From Butyriboletus loyo (taxonomy: Eukaryota > Basidiomycota > Agaricomycetes > Boletales > Boletaceae): a stretch of DNA of 64,000 nucleotides. The stretch lies in contig JBBPSI010000123.1 in NCBI GenBank assembly GCA_038093515.1, forward strand, positions 1 to 64,000. Direction: 5' to 3'. Shown in pieces: positions 42,268 through 55,100 of this stretch (positions are counted from its first letter, which is position 1; every line of letters starts with the position of its first letter). The notes beneath the pieces were generated by a model. That model made no database searches. It saw only the letters and a list, made by a program, of their open reading frames with translations, and was not told where the DNA came from. The translations under genes were made by a program, and so were the position numbers.

Positions 42268-44126
42268 ATGAATACCTGGACGCAGACTGTCACAACCCCG
42301 GGACGACGTTCATGGCGGCGACCGCTTGGTATTACAGAAACGGCTTGGTATTGGAATGGCATCTGGAATGGCACAACGGATACTGTGGTGCATGCCCATC
42401 TCCGCATCACGCGACCGGGGGACGTGGGCATCTATGCCCCAGACAACGTGCGCCGCGCGTGGGCCTCTGTGAAACAACGCTTTCCTCTCATTGCTGCCGA
42501 AGTACTTGAAGAAGATAACGGTCTCCAATTTGTTGTTCGCGAACAGGATGTCACCTCTCTTCGTAAGGAAGATGTGACCTTTGATACTGTGTCGTCGTTT
42601 CGTGACGCTGAACGATTTATCACGGATAACATGGACGGCCCGCGACCAATATCTTCGATGCTGCTCACCCGAGTATATGTGCTCCAGCGAACCGATCGAC
42701 AAGAACATTTCCACGTTGTTCTCATCGTCGCTCACTGCATCACGGATAGAAACTCGACGACCACAATTCTCCGATCATTTTTTCAAACACTAGCGACCTC
42801 CTTCGATCCGTATCCCCCGCCAATCGAGGAGAGACTGCAGATATTCTATCCGATGGAGTGTCGGGTGTTCCCCGATGATGTTCCACTTGTCAAACGGAGG
42901 TGGAGGAAAGCGATGGGCTATGCTTTTTATGTTGTGCGACGTGCACGGCTCTCAGTAAGGGACCAGTCTTTTCTAAATGATTATAGCACTGACGTACAGG
43001 CGATAGGGCGGACACACATTACCTGGAAATTTCACACAAGCAACGGACTCTACACCTGCAAAGTCGCGCCTTCAAGTGATCTCATTTCCACGAGATGTTT
43101 CCGCGCTTATCCTCTCTAACTGCCGACGTCACAACGTTACTCTCAATACTGCATACCACGTATTAAGTCAGGTCGCTCTCTCTCGATGGTTATGCCGCAG
43201 GTATCTGAGAGGTGAGATCTCGGAAGAAGAGTGGGAGTACCGAAAACGCCAGCCCATGCTGTTCATCGGACCGCTCAACCTCCGTCCATACTGGGACGAC
43301 TGGTTCCGCAGTGGGGGCTCCGGGGAAGTAGGATTTAATGCTGGCTGCTGCTACCATGTTCTCCCGTTCATGCCGCTCGGCGCGATGGCTAGCAAGAACA
43401 TTGATCACTTGGAACTCGTCGACGGCGCACCTCTTTTCCGGGATCTCATGTCGTTTGACCGATTCTTATTGCGGTGCGAGCGGATGAAGTTGGAAAGCCA
43501 GAAGCAGTTTCGAAATCCCCTGTTCCTCGAAATATGTATTGCAGCACATAGCGATATGCTGGAACCGAATGCAAAGAGGGCGGCGATCTGGCGTCAGGCT
43601 GGAGAACGGGTCGTACCTAGTACTGAGCCCCAACAGCCTACTCCCTTGCAAGCTCCTGGACCCGTATTTACTCAGCGGGGAGCGAGTTTAGGAAATGTGA
43701 GTGTTGGAATCATGGTCTGAATATTCTTGCGACGCTGTTTGACGAGTTGCGTTATAGATGGATTTCATGGTTCCACTCGACTATCCGTTGCCCGCAGGCC
43801 ACCATCTCTCCCCGCTCTCCCCATCCCATCACCCCCACCGGGCTGGATATCCCGTCTGTACAGTTCCCGACGACGTTGTGCTGGAATGCGAAACCCCACG
43901 GCTACACGTTGAATATTGGCAGACGCATTTCCATACACGCCCAGGTCAAACGTACTTGGGTGCGGTGACCTCCCGGAAACAGCTTCAATACTTCTCGTTT
44001 TACGACGAGAACGTACATAGCACGGACGTTATACGAGAGCTGATGGGAGAACTGAAGGAGGCAACGTTATGGTATTTGGGACGACCGCAACAGGCGGCCG
44101 CTACGAAAACAAAAAGCAAACTGTAG
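42268..44126 (+). CDS. HxxxD-type acyltransferase (alcohol acetyltransferase / condensation superfamily)
   Basis: The ATG at 42,268 opens a 283-residue frame with the catalytic motif in LIVAHCITDRNST (H-C-I-T-D), as in fungal alcohol acetyltransferases and BAHD-like enzymes that move acyl groups from CoA. An intron begins at GTAAGG near 42,955. The protein continues in FPRDVSALILSNCRRH, RGEISEEEWEYRKRQPM and LPFMPLGAMAS, and after an intron (GTGAGT near 43,700 to TAG at about 43,756) ends MDFMVPLDYPL through QTYLGAVTSRKQLQYF to the TAA at 44,124. Around 42,990-43,085 the best-conserved frames do not join simply: either the intron uses the acceptor GCAAAG, or there is a one-base frameshift. 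Confidence 0.72.
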
Positions 44127-44529
44127 CATTCTCTTCGACCGTTGGCTCCGAGTCTCCTCGTGATATCACGTCAACTACATGTATAGCGAAAGATAGAAAA
44201 AGGGCATACCATACTTGCAAAAGATTTCCTATAAAGAAGCACATGGAGTTCAGTACAACGTTTATTCTACAAGTGCTCGAGCTCAATTCTTCCTACATTC
44301 AATTGGTTACTCTGTAGCTACCGAGAAATGGTCTGGAATATATATGGGCTTTTGTTGATCCGGCTGTTGAACTTCGTACTAACCCAGGGCCCAACACTTA
44401 CCTGTTACATCCCTCGACGTTACACTGTCAAGCGTGACGAATTGAATCTCGAAGTCCTAACCTTTGATTACATTCTTCATCGAATACGTCGAACGTCCCC
44501 ATCGTTGTGGTATATAGATATTCATATTA

Positions 44530-44896
44530 TCAGTTGCCGGCCTCAAATCGGGAGACGTGGCGATTGACGTCCAGCAGAACCCGCCTGACGATCTCTGGTG
44601 CCTCTGGCGCACGTGCATAGAACGAAGCCAGCTACGCTCACGCCGTACAAGAACGTCACCTTGGCAAGTTCTTCCCGGAAGCTTCGACTTCCCGTCGGGA
44701 CAAAGGTATGCATCTGAATGCTCCCCTGGCGAGTTTGGTGATGACTGACCAGAGTTCAAGTTGCTTTGCATCGGCCGAGGATGTGAAGGCTAAGACGGAG
44801 AACGGTGTATTGACCGTCACGTTCCCGGAGGCGAGTGCTGGGCAACAGCCTCACCGTATTTCCATCCAGACGGCCTCACTCGATGTTTTTAGCTGA
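44530..44896 (+). pseudogene. Small heat shock protein (Hsp20) remnant
   Basis: The alpha-crystallin-domain parts GLKSGDVAIDVQQN, then in another frame RLTISGASGAR, then GKFFRKLRLP-like, then AEDVKAKTENGVLTVTFPEA and HRISIQ occur in order. They require three or more single-base frame changes, two of them at runs of C (near 44,675 and 44,693). Hsp20 proteins are ATP-independent chaperones. The indels make this either a decayed gene or a stretch with base-calling errors. The N-terminal arm is not clear. Confidence 0.65.
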
Positions 44897-45949
44897 AGAC
44901 ATAAGGAATAGGCAGCTCGAAGGGGCCGCCGTGACAACGTTTTGGTACCATTTGCCATCCTGAAAAAATAAAAACAAAAGGCTCGTAGATCGACACAGTT
45001 GGGGTGTGGGCTTACTTACTTTGGGCGGAAGGGACGTCGGCGCTGGTTCGAGGCATACGAGACCCTCTACTGGTGTTACAGAGGGGCGGAAACGCGAGTA
45101 AAACGCGTCGTCAAACAATCCAGCGAATCCAGCGATAGCATGCTGGTGCAGTGTATCCCAGGTGTGGTACCTCTAGGGCCTCCCGCCGCCCGGTTGGCGG
45201 TTCGGTGCACGGCTCGCCAGGCAACATGTCTCTTATCCTCTTCCCTCATATTGCTAGCGGACAGCCACATTAGTAGGATCAGACTCCAAAAGCTCAGTAG
45301 AGTATTTGAGAGTTGTGATCCACCCGTAGTGAACCTGGGGACTGGTCGTCGGGCGTGTGAAGGTATCGCTGGCATAAACGAGGCATGGGTGTGAGCGCAA
45401 CCATTTGAGTCCCGAAGAGACGCGTGCGACGTCCGCCTGTGTGTGTCAATAGCAGCGAGTGCGAGCTGGTCCGGAAACGGCCACATATATGGATAGGAAC
45501 GTGACGTGGTGCGATGAACTAACATACACTCGTCTCCCATCTTGTGGAGAACATCCTTCTACAGGAGGAGTGCTCGCTATTCGAGGGCGCGAGTCCTGGA
45601 ATGCACGCAGGCTTTGTACGCAGTGTGGGTCTAATGTGGATTGAACGCATGTCATGGGTCGAGTCGTGCAGCGGAGATACTACGAGGGAAGGTTTCATCA
45701 ATGTTAACTGCTTACCCGGTCGTTGCAACAAGTTCAACCGGCCTGGATCCAAGTGATAGCAAGCGCCAAAGACACCATCCACCTGGGTAAGCAGACCCAC
45801 ACTGAGAACAAGGAAATGTGTTCGTGGAACGGCTTTCCACACCAAAGACTGTGTACCATCGGTGAGGATGTCGTCAACAAAGACTGGTGCATGGCAATTC
45901 TGAGAGGCGATTGTGCGATGCTGACGATTCAGTAAGACCCAACAACAGT
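44897..45949. other. Intergenic or decayed sequence
   Basis: No intact gene. 45,600-45,930 translates on the plus strand into short, broken frames (for example WNGFPHQRLCTIGEDVV) that could be the front of the decayed WD40 gene that follows. The rest shows nothing identifiable. Confidence 0.4.
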
Positions 45950-46560
45950 GCCTGACGTTCGGCAGCTCTGTTGATAATTGGGTGTTAACCGTCGCGTTCT
46001 ACCCTGACGGAAAACATATTTTTCGGCAGGGGAAATGATGGGATTCGACGATGGCGACTTGGAAATAGTCAGGAAGTTGGAGAGTAAACGGGAATGAGGT
46101 TGCGCGCTATTTGTATGTCAAGGGATCACAGATGGATAGCATGTGGGACCGAGCGAGGGGCAATCGTGGAGCATCACAAACGGGCAGAGACTCGTTGGCC
46201 CGCGAGTCCGACATGGCAGTTACTTGTTAGTGGAGTCACTGGATTCTCCCTGGATGGCGAGCACATTTCAGCCTCGACAATCTACATTTTTGACAGTCAA
46301 AATGGTGACCAGCTCATTACCATCAAAACAACCTCAAATGGTTAGCGAACCTTTGCCGCATGCATCATCGGATGAGAATCGAGTCTTTCGAGGTGTCCAA
46401 TGGGTCCCAACTTACCGAATCGCATATTCACGGCGACGGCAACGTCGGGTCTGTCGCTCTAGCCGCCAACAGGACATTCATCACTGCCTACAAAGGCCAC
46501 ACCAACTCGAATTGACCCAACCATTGAGGACAGCGAGAGAGTGATAGTCGGTCGCACTTT
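45950..46560 (+). pseudogene. Decayed WD40-repeat gene fragment
   Basis: Pieces typical of WD40 blades are visible: VLTVAFYPDGKHIF, NDGIRRWRLGNSQEVG, AICMSRDHRWIACGTERG and later GSVALAANRTFITAYKGHTNS, in shifting frames with stops. The style (GGNDGIRRW..SRDHRWI) resembles the WD40 tails of basidiomycete NACHT/NLR-like proteins. Neither a NACHT domain nor an intact frame is present. Confidence 0.55.
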
Positions 46561-47564
46561 TCCGTGTTGATGCTGCTGCGGCCTCCATCCCTGACATCGT
46601 CTGCGCATCCCCGCAAGGACGACGCGCCGCTGCTTAGCGCATCCTGTGTTGCACCACCCACAGACAGCCTTCCATCCAGATGCACCTCCAGAGCAAACTG
46701 TTGATACAGCCAACTCATCTCGTGGCATTGCAATACTGCAGAGGTGGTTACCAACAAGGATCTGAAAGAGTAACAAGAACCAGACATTGCATGAGCCCGA
46801 TTGAGTGGTGGGAAGTCGCGCCGGCCTGCTGATCATCAGTCTCATTCCCAGTCACCAGCAAGAGTGGAAGCCACAAACGAGGGACCTTCCTGGATGGCTG
46901 CAGGGCAAACATATGTGAGTGAATGTACTTTCCTTCTCTAGTAGATGATTGGATGCAGTGTGTCTAACATGTTATCTTGGTGTATAGCTGTCAAATCCAT
47001 TGTACAACCTCAGGTTTGTTGTTCCTTGAGTCTGTGTGTAGTGATTCATGAGACATTACAGTGTAAATCAAAGAATATTTCCCAAAATTCCAACAACAAT
47101 ACTTCTTGTAGTAGACAATGTTCTGATGACTCATTCCCAATGTACAGCTCCTTGCTACTAATTGACCTTGAATTTGAGCACACTTTTGACATATTGGGAA
47201 CAGGGTTCAACACTGAAGAGAGCAAACAAATAAGTAAGGGATCTTTCAAGTTACATACGTCATGTAAGAGGATGATCTAAACTACATCAAATTTGCTGAG
47301 AAACCTCACCTCCTTGTAGGCTTTCTCTCTGAGCCATGTCTTGTGTGTCCCTGTTAAAGCACAGATAAGTATCTACACAGTACTTGAGAGGTGATCCAAT
47401 TAATGTTGCCTACTGTTTGTGGCAACTATACAATACATTTTCTGGATCACTGTGGGGCACAATTCAGATGAGAGGGTGAGGGCCTGGCTTCACTTGCTTG
47501 TTCCTCGACTCCGAGTCAGTCCTGTCTTGGTGTACAATATAGTGGAGTGGTGTACTGCCAGGCC
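46561..47564. other. Intergenic, nothing recognised
   Basis: AT-rich in 46,920-47,460. Small frames only, without domains or splice support. Confidence 0.45.
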
Positions 47565-48428
47565 TCATGGGTGATGATGGTGCTTGGGGGCACTGGCAGT
47601 GGTCCTTGCCATGAGACGACAAGACTTTGATGTCACTGCCAAGGACTTGCAGTTCCTCAGCTTTGCCCAGTCTCGGTGGTACAAACTGGTAAAATGGTCG
47701 AGCGACTCGGATGTACTGCCAGACTTTATGGGTGATGGCAATCGGCCGTCCTCGGGCTCGCAGTCCGTGGCAAGATCCCCACTCGCCACTGCCACCGCAT
47801 GCTCGTAAACGGAATCCACCACAAAAGCGATTGTGAGCAGATACACAATCACGAGCACAATCAAGACAGGGAGAAAGAAGGGTGCTGAACCTGCTGATCA
47901 ACAAACGATGTTTCAGCATGGCGAATCCACTACAAGATATTACTCTAGTATGACGCTGGCGATTTGACAAAATATGATATGCATATGTATACTAACAAGA
48001 AAGAAAGAAAGAAAAAAAGAAAAACTTGAAGCCACAGACCTGCTTCGTTTACGAGGAAGGAGGTAAAATATAATACGAGCGGACCGACGAATGCAAAGAA
48101 AAACATCCTACGGAAGATGCTGGTGTAGGCATGTTTTTTCGGCCGGAATCGGCGTATACGCCGAGGGAGAGTGCGAGGGTGGTCATGGAGGACATGAGGC
48201 GAACACTTGGGCGAGGGATGGGCCCGGGCATGCAAATGCCTCTTGGGGTGGGGGTGATTCAGAATCATAGGGGATGCCTAACTCGAGCGCCAGTTCAAGG
48301 ATCACGACGCCGTGGATGAAGAGCGTCAAGAGTAAATGGTCGAGGAACAAGAAAAAGCACTCGATGGGTGTGGGAGGTCTCTTTGGTTCCACTGCATCGA
48401 CAGTAGTCATGATTGTTGGTAGCGACAT
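47565..48428 (-). CDS. Hypothetical membrane protein with about three TM segments
   Basis: Exon 1 from the ATG at 48,428 has PIECFFLFLDHLLLTLFIHG..LELALELGI (first membrane helix). A second open piece (about 48,160-48,058) encodes IFRRMFFFAFVGPLVLYFTSFLV. A third (about 47,893-47,565) encodes FFLPVLIVLVIVYLLTIAFVV and a polar C-terminal tail. The second and third join well by GCAG|GT..CAG splicing; the first junction could not be fixed. I do not recognise the family. Its 3' neighbour on the same strand side is ATG7, 118 bp upstream. Confidence 0.45.
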
Positions 48429-48545
48429 TGGAGCCACTATCGATAGGGGGTTGTAACTAGGTCTCGTATGATTGAATGTATGAAGTTCCGATTTCATCGT
48501 CTGATCGTAATACGACCATCCCCTTTCACCCACCTACTAGTACAC

Positions 48546-51176
48546 CTACACCTCCTCCCCATCCTCGTCCTCATCCTCCCAGTCCACGCTCTCCAGCGCC
48601 TTATCCCCCTCGTCATACAGCTTATCCAACCCCGTCAACGCCTCCAAATACCCCGTCTCGTTAAACGCCCTCAGCAGCATCGCGAACCCCTCCGATTCGT
48701 ACGCCCGTAACACGGTCTCGCAGCAGCCCGTACACCGGTCGTATGCGGCGCCGGTGATGAGGAGCGTGCGGAACTGGGCGAGGAAACCCCGGAGTTGGTG
48801 CGGGACGAGGCCGAGGACACTGGTGGACGTGCCACTGCTGCTGGCGTCGGCGGTGGACGATTGTGTTTGGGGTGGCGGGGGCAGGGCGTGGAGGCTATGT
48901 GGTGCGAACTGTGTTAGTTCAGGGAGGGAGACGGTTGAGATAGAACTCACCCATCCGGATGTTGCAGGAGCGACACGAGCAGCTCGACGGCGCTCGACGA
49001 CGCGATCGAGGCGAGGCCTGGCCGAGTGACGGTGCACATCTGGTCGAGTGTACGGTCGGTGAGGGACTGCACAAATGTAACAATCGTTTAGCGTAACATA
49101 CTCACAAGCATGAAAAGGCAAAGACACGTACGTCTGCGGGCGCGACGATATCGTTACAATAATAGCATCCCAGTCGCTGAGCGTTGGGATTGGGATTATT
49201 TGATGCAGTGGCGCGGGCACCATGCCGCATAACGAGGTACGTATCGAACCCCAACGCAGCGTTCAAAACGATCTGTTGTGTCATCGGTGCGCCATCCAAT
49301 CTAAATACGAGAAAATGGCCCAGACATACCTTGCCCTTGGCCGCACCCAACACCGTCGGTAACCACCGACTCTCGCGCGAATCCATGAGCAAAAACACCG
49401 CATCGTGCGTATCAAACAGCGCCTCGAGTTGCTCGACGTCTTTCTGCGCCTGTGCGACCGACGCAGGGGGTATTGGGTGTCCAGGCATAGGTATCGAGAA
49501 CTGGTATCCCGTCGCGTTCTGGTGATATGGGGTCCGTATGTGCGTATGTATGCGTTATATGACAGAAAATGGAAAACGCACGACGCCGGGAAAGATCTTC
49601 TTGAGTCGGTCGGCTGCACAGGCCGCTTTGGGTTTACCCCCGTTGAGACAGTCTCCGAATTCAAAGAGGGGCTGGCGAACGGGGTTGGAGAAGGACACGC
49701 GGGAGGAGTCAACGAACGTGATCGTACGGACACCCCAGCCCTGAGATCACAAGGGTGAGCAGGATGTAGAATGAGAGGGGCGAGTGCACGCACCATGAGC
49801 GTACGGGCGACGTAGCACCCGAGCGTGCCAGCTCCAAGGAGAAGACATCTCGTCGAGGCGACCTTTTCAAGGTCCAGCGCAGGGAGAATGCGCCACCGCA
49901 TGAGCTTCAGATTCAAATCGACGGCTTGGTCGGCGAGCCTGTCGCAAATCAACGACGGGTCAGGAAGCGTACGAAAAAAAAGAAAATTCAATGCGTACCT
50001 CGCTGGATCCATCATTGGCGCCAAGTCGGCCATACGCGCGCTAAGTTTGTTTGTTGCCGGATGGCGTTCCCAGCCGAGCGCAGTGGGCCTGGTGGTGGGG
50101 TCATCACCGCCTGCGTGCGACACGACGCCAAAACGGGATTTCCACGACCTGCCAGACGTAGGGACATCGCCGTCGCGCCAGCAGAGCACGCGGAGGGAGG
50201 TGGTGTGAGATGGGTAGAGGGCGTGGAGGTAGGCGAGGAGGTTGCGGAGAGGCCAACCTGGGTTCTCGGGCGAGGCGGAGGGGTCCAGGAAGCCGATGAT
50301 GATCTGCTCAAGACATGGTTGGGTGTGTAGATCAGCCAATGGGGGTGGGGGACTCACGGATTGCGAATCGTTGCTTGTGAGGAGCGTGTCGGCTTGGTCG
50401 ATCGCGTGTACCTCTGCCGCGTCACCGGTGAGCCTGACCAGGAAATACGGTTTCGTCTCTGTATGGAGTGCGTTGAAGATCGATGTGAGCTATAACAGCG
50501 GTTGGATGAGTGTGGGCGGGTGGGCGAGAAGGAGGATGATTACCTGAGCCGAGCTGAGCTGCTCCTCGCCAGACTTCCAGCCATTCGCTGCGATCTCCCA
50601 GGCGGGCTTGGCGACGAACGCTGGGAACGCGAACCAGTAGTAATATTGGTATTTCTTGAGGTCAGAAAAGGTGATGAGAAGGAATTGACTGAGTTTCGAG
50701 GCGTCTCTGCGCTCGATGATGTTCGTCCACATCTGGGTGTGTGGGCGTGAGGCACGCGACGAGCAATGGAAAAAGTGATGGGCGCACCTCGTCGGCGACG
50801 GTGTTGAAGAGGGCAGCCTTATCGGCGACCTTGAAGTCTTCGATCGTGTTGTAGTTCTTGAACACGCCACGCGCGGAGACGGACAAGGGAGGGACGCTGT
50901 AGGACGTTGTATCGATGGTGAGCGGGATCGATCGGCGGCGATGTGGACGTACGTGGGTGTGTCCACGAAGGCGTCTGCACCGAGGGAGAGATTGCATCCT
51001 AGTGGGATGTCCTGGCCGGTTTCGCGATCTCTGATGGAGCGACCGACGGAATACGAGGCGGAGAGGGAGAGGGAGTCATCGGAGAGACGGAGGACGTCGA
51101 CCTTGAGTCTTGTGAGTTCGTGCCAGAAGGCGGGCTGGACAAGGGACGCGAAGGGGGAAAATTGGACGACGGGCAT
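48546..51176 (-). CDS. ATG7: Autophagy E1-like activating enzyme ATG7
   Basis: ATG7 activates the ubiquitin-like proteins Atg8 and Atg12 and hands them to Atg3 and Atg10. The ATG at 51,176 starts [20 protein letters not shown], the typical N-terminus. About ten short introns separate: [34 protein letters not shown], the nucleotide-binding [56 protein letters not shown] (zinc ligands), and [16 protein letters not shown], whose Cys is the catalytic thioester residue. The C-terminus is acidic ([12 protein letters not shown]), as needed to bind Atg8. All key residues are present, so the gene looks functional. The start lies 131 bp from the eL14 stop, same strand. Confidence 0.95.
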
Positions 51177-51306
51177 GTCGTGGGTGGTGGTGAAGGAGCA
51201 GCCGCGACTGGCTGAACAAGCTCGAAAAGGGAAGTAGCGTGCATGGTGCTACATTCATGTGTGTCGAGGCATAACAACGCAATAGTAGTGTAACCTAGTA
51301 CGACAC

Positions 51307-51928
51307 TCATGCCTTGGCATTCACTGCCAGGGCCTTGCGAACGACGTCTCTTCTCGCCTTTTTTGCCAACATGACCTCGAAGCGCGCAAAGTCGTTCAAT
51401 GAGCGCCGTTTCTGGATGGCAGCACGTTTCTTTGCCCATGTCGAGTTTTCCCACTTGGCGATCGTGCCCTCTTTTTCGAGTTGTTTGCGGATGGCGCCCG
51501 AGCCAGCGCTACGGGGGAGCTTGGTGAGGCGGAGGGGTGTGAGGGAGAGATGGCGGTAGGGGAAGGATTGCCGGGGGACGGAGGTAGTAGGGCCGTCGAT
51601 TATTGCCTGGGAGAGGATGAGCGAGGGAGAGGAGGTAGAAGACGGCTAGTTACCCGGTTGTGGTCGATGATTTCGGCGATGACGGCGATTTTACCGGTGG
51701 AGGGGCCAGCGCCGAGGAGGACGACTGGAAAGGATGAGCACGCGAGAGTGACGAGGGGGGAATGCGACAGACCTCGTCCGACCTCGACGAAGCGTTGAAA
51801 GTTGGATTCCTGCGGGTCGTGTCAACACATCCGAACATAGCGTGGTCCATCCAGCCCGTCAAACTGCCTCCAAGACACGGAGAACACGGCCAGGAGAGCG
51901 GAGAACAAAGCGAGAGACTCACAGACAT
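51307..51928 (-). CDS. RPL14: 60S ribosomal protein eL14
   Basis: Four exons (51,928-51,923; 51,809-51,773; 51,724-51,654; 51,606-51,307) give 414 nt, 137 residues, the usual fungal length. Exon 1 holds only ATGTCT before a GTGAGT donor. Sequence: FQRFVEVGRVVLLGAGPSTG (KOW-like N-terminal part), IIDGPTTSVPRQ, LTKLPRSAGSGAIRKQLE and a basic C-terminal helix ending ALAVNAKA. A structural component of the large cytosolic ribosomal subunit. It is transcribed away from the flippase gene, 191 bp between start codons. Confidence 0.95.
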
Positions 51929-52119
51929 GTCTTGAGGATGAGAGGGCCGGTCGACGTCGTCGCTTTGGGTGTCGAGCGAGTATCATCAACAGCAACGACT
52001 CAGAGGGGAGCGCACCAAACAGGTAACAACAATGACGTGAATCGGATGAGGTCAGCGAACAGCGCGGGAGTGACTGCGCTACGACGACGACAACGACGAC
52101 GACGACTTTGATTTCTGCT
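51929..52119. promoter_or_regulatory. Shared divergent promoter of eL14 and the P4-ATPase
   Basis: 191 bp separate the two start codons. It contains CGACGACGA-type repeats near the flippase start. No TATA box is clear. Joint control is inferred from the spacing only. Confidence 0.5.
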
Positions 52120-55100
52120 ATGGACTCGGAAGAGTCGTTCGCGCGCTTGGTCAACAGCGCAAATCCCGCCGCGAACAACCGATCCGTGAATTACCCACCG
52201 ACGTCGAATGCGATCGACCCGTTTTTCGACGACGACGACGACGGGGATCTCCTCGATTCTGCCCCTCCGCATCACAATCTCATCTTTCCGACGCGCTCCC
52301 AGGAGAGTGGTCTCCCCCTCGCCCACGCTGCCGCACCCCCCGCCGGTCTCGGGCCCTCCACCGTCTCGCTCACCCACCCCGGCCAACCGCAGGGTTGGTC
52401 AGAGGCCGCTTTCCGGGGCAGCGCATCCTTCCCAGGCGTGCCGTCTAAGCCTCACTTGAACGCCCCCAGGCCACGTAGACGCAAGAAGTGGAAATGGCCA
52501 TGGCAGAAGGAGGTCGTGCTCACCGGCGAACGTGTGATTGCGCTCAATAACCCCCTCATGAACGACAACTTTTGCGACAACTTTGTCTCCACCAGCAAAT
52601 ACAACACAGCCACTTTTCTGCCCAAGTTCCTCAAGGGTAACTCGCTCCAACATCACACACATCTTGAAACTCATATCCGTCCGCAGAGCAATTCTCCAAA
52701 TATGCCAATATATTCTTCCTCTTCACCGCTTGCATTCAGCAGATACCAAATGTATCCCCTACAAATCAGTACACCACCATCGCGCCACTCGCAGTCGTCC
52801 TCCTCGCTTCCGCTTTCAAGGAAGTCCAAGAAGACCTTGTCAGTCCCTTTCTTACTTCCCCCTGATTCGCCCTCATTTCCTTCTAGAAACGACACCGATC
52901 CGACTCGGAACTCAACGCCCGCATTACCAAGGCACTCTCGCAATCTTCTACCTTTGAATCACGAAAGTGGAAAGACATCCGTGTTGGAGACATTGTCCGC
53001 ATCGAGTCCGACGAGTTCATCCCTGCCGATCTCATACTCATCTCCTCATCTGAACCAGAGGGTCTCTGCTTCATCGAAACTTCCAACCTCGACGGGTAAG
53101 TCTTGTTCCGTTCTTCACGTGCTTCGTTTCACGCCCTCCCAGCGAAACCAATCTCAAAATCAAGCAAGCATCCCCTTCTACCGCCCCGCTTACCTCTCCT
53201 TCCCTCGCTGTATCTCTCCATGGCTCCCTCCGATCAGAACAACCCAACAATTCCCTGTACACTTATGAAGGAACTCTGGAGCTCCTTTCCGACGCGGGCG
53301 TCCCTCGCCAAATCCCCCTCGGCCCAGATCAAGTACTCTTGCGCGGTGCACAACTACGAAATACCCCTTGGATATATGGCATCGTCGTATTTACAGGCCA
53401 CGAAACAAAGCTCATGCGGAACGCCACGTGAGTTTCCCTCCCTCCCCTTGACTGCGTTTATGTCAACCTTGGTATATCATAGGGCTGCGCCGATCAAGCG
53501 GACCGCAGTAGAGAAGCAGGTCAATGTGCAGATCATCTTCCTCTTCGGCTTTCTCCTCGCCCTGTCTGTTGGATCCACGATTGGCGCGAGCATCAACACG
53601 GTGAGTAGTTCGCCAACGTGTCACCGCTGTCGTTCACCTGTCGGTTCAGTGGTTTCTCTCCAGTTCACAGTGGTACCTCATTGAATCCAACACATTTTCG
53701 GGTAAAGGTTAGTCAACTCCTTCACGTGTCATCTTGTTCTGACCGGAAGACAACACTACCAGCCAGGATGTTTGTAGAAGGTCTTGCGCGTGGTTCACCT
53801 TCTGATCGACCCAGACTGACTTGATCGTGACAGACATCCTCACATTCATCATCCTCTACAACAATCTCATCCCCATCTCCCTCATCGTCACCATGGAAGT
53901 AGTCAAATTCCAACAAGCAGCACTCATCAACTCGGACCTCGACATGTACTACGCCCATACCGATACTCCCGCCCTCTGTCGCACCTCCTCCCTCGTCGAA
54001 GAGCTCGGCCAGATCGAGTACATTTTTTCAGACAAGACCGGCACGTTGACGCGGAACGAGATGGAGTTCAAATGTATCAGCATTGGTGGCGTGGCGTATG
54101 CTGAGGAGGTGGACGAGAGTCGGAAAGCAGGCGCGGAGCAGGACGGGGACGGCGTCAAGGAGAGTTGGCGGACGTTTAATGATTTGAGGCGGGTGCTTGA
54201 GGGGACGGCGGCTTCCACGTCAAGCTCGTCGACGTATGTGGCCTCTGGCATGTCCTCGGGTAAGGTATCCAAGAACCCGTTTAAGGTGGAGGCAATGTCG
54301 ATGTCAGACGGGGCGGTGGGTACAGCGATGTTGAGGGAGAGAGAGGTCGCACACGAGTTTATGTCGCTCTTGGCGGTGTGCCATACGGTTATTCCGGAGG
54401 TGAGAGATGGAAAGACACATTATCAGGCGAGTAGCCCGGACGAGGCGGCGCTCGTGGCGGGTGCCGAGTTGCTGGGGTATCAATTCCATGTGCGTGGGGC
54501 GTTTATTTTATATTTCTTTTCTCCTCATCGACACGCGGGGTGAGTTGTAGATTCGAAAGCCCAAATCGGTGTTTGTCAACATCCAAGGGCAGAAGGTCGA
54601 GTACGAAATCTTGAACGTGTGCGAGTTCAATTCGACGCGGAAGCGTATGTCGACGGTCGTGCGTGCACCGGATGGCAAGATCAAACTGTACTGCAAAGGT
54701 GCGGACACGGTCATTCTCGAGCGGTTGGGCAAGCATCAACTGTTTACGGAAAAGACACTCTCGCATCTCGAGGTTCGTGCCACGTCCTTGCTTTCTTCTT
54801 TCTTTTTTTCCTATTCTGACCGACGACGACGACAGGATTACGCCACCGAAGGTCTCCGCACGCTCTGCGTAGCCTACCGCGACATCCCCGCCGCCGAATA
54901 CACCCAATGGGCCACCATCTACGCCCAAGCTGCTGCCACCATCAATGGACGAGGCGAAGCGCTCGACCAAGCCGCTGAGTTGATCGAAAAAGACATGTTT
55001 CTACTCGGGGCGACGGCAATCGAAGACAAGCTGCAGGAAGGAGTGCCGGACGCGATACATACGTTGCAGATGGCGGGGATCAAGATTTGGGTGTTGACAG

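Noticed and set aside
46945..47280. 111-residue plus frame in AT-rich DNA
   Set aside because: No ATG-supported conserved sequence and overlapped by an antisense frame; composition typical of non-coding AT-rich DNA.
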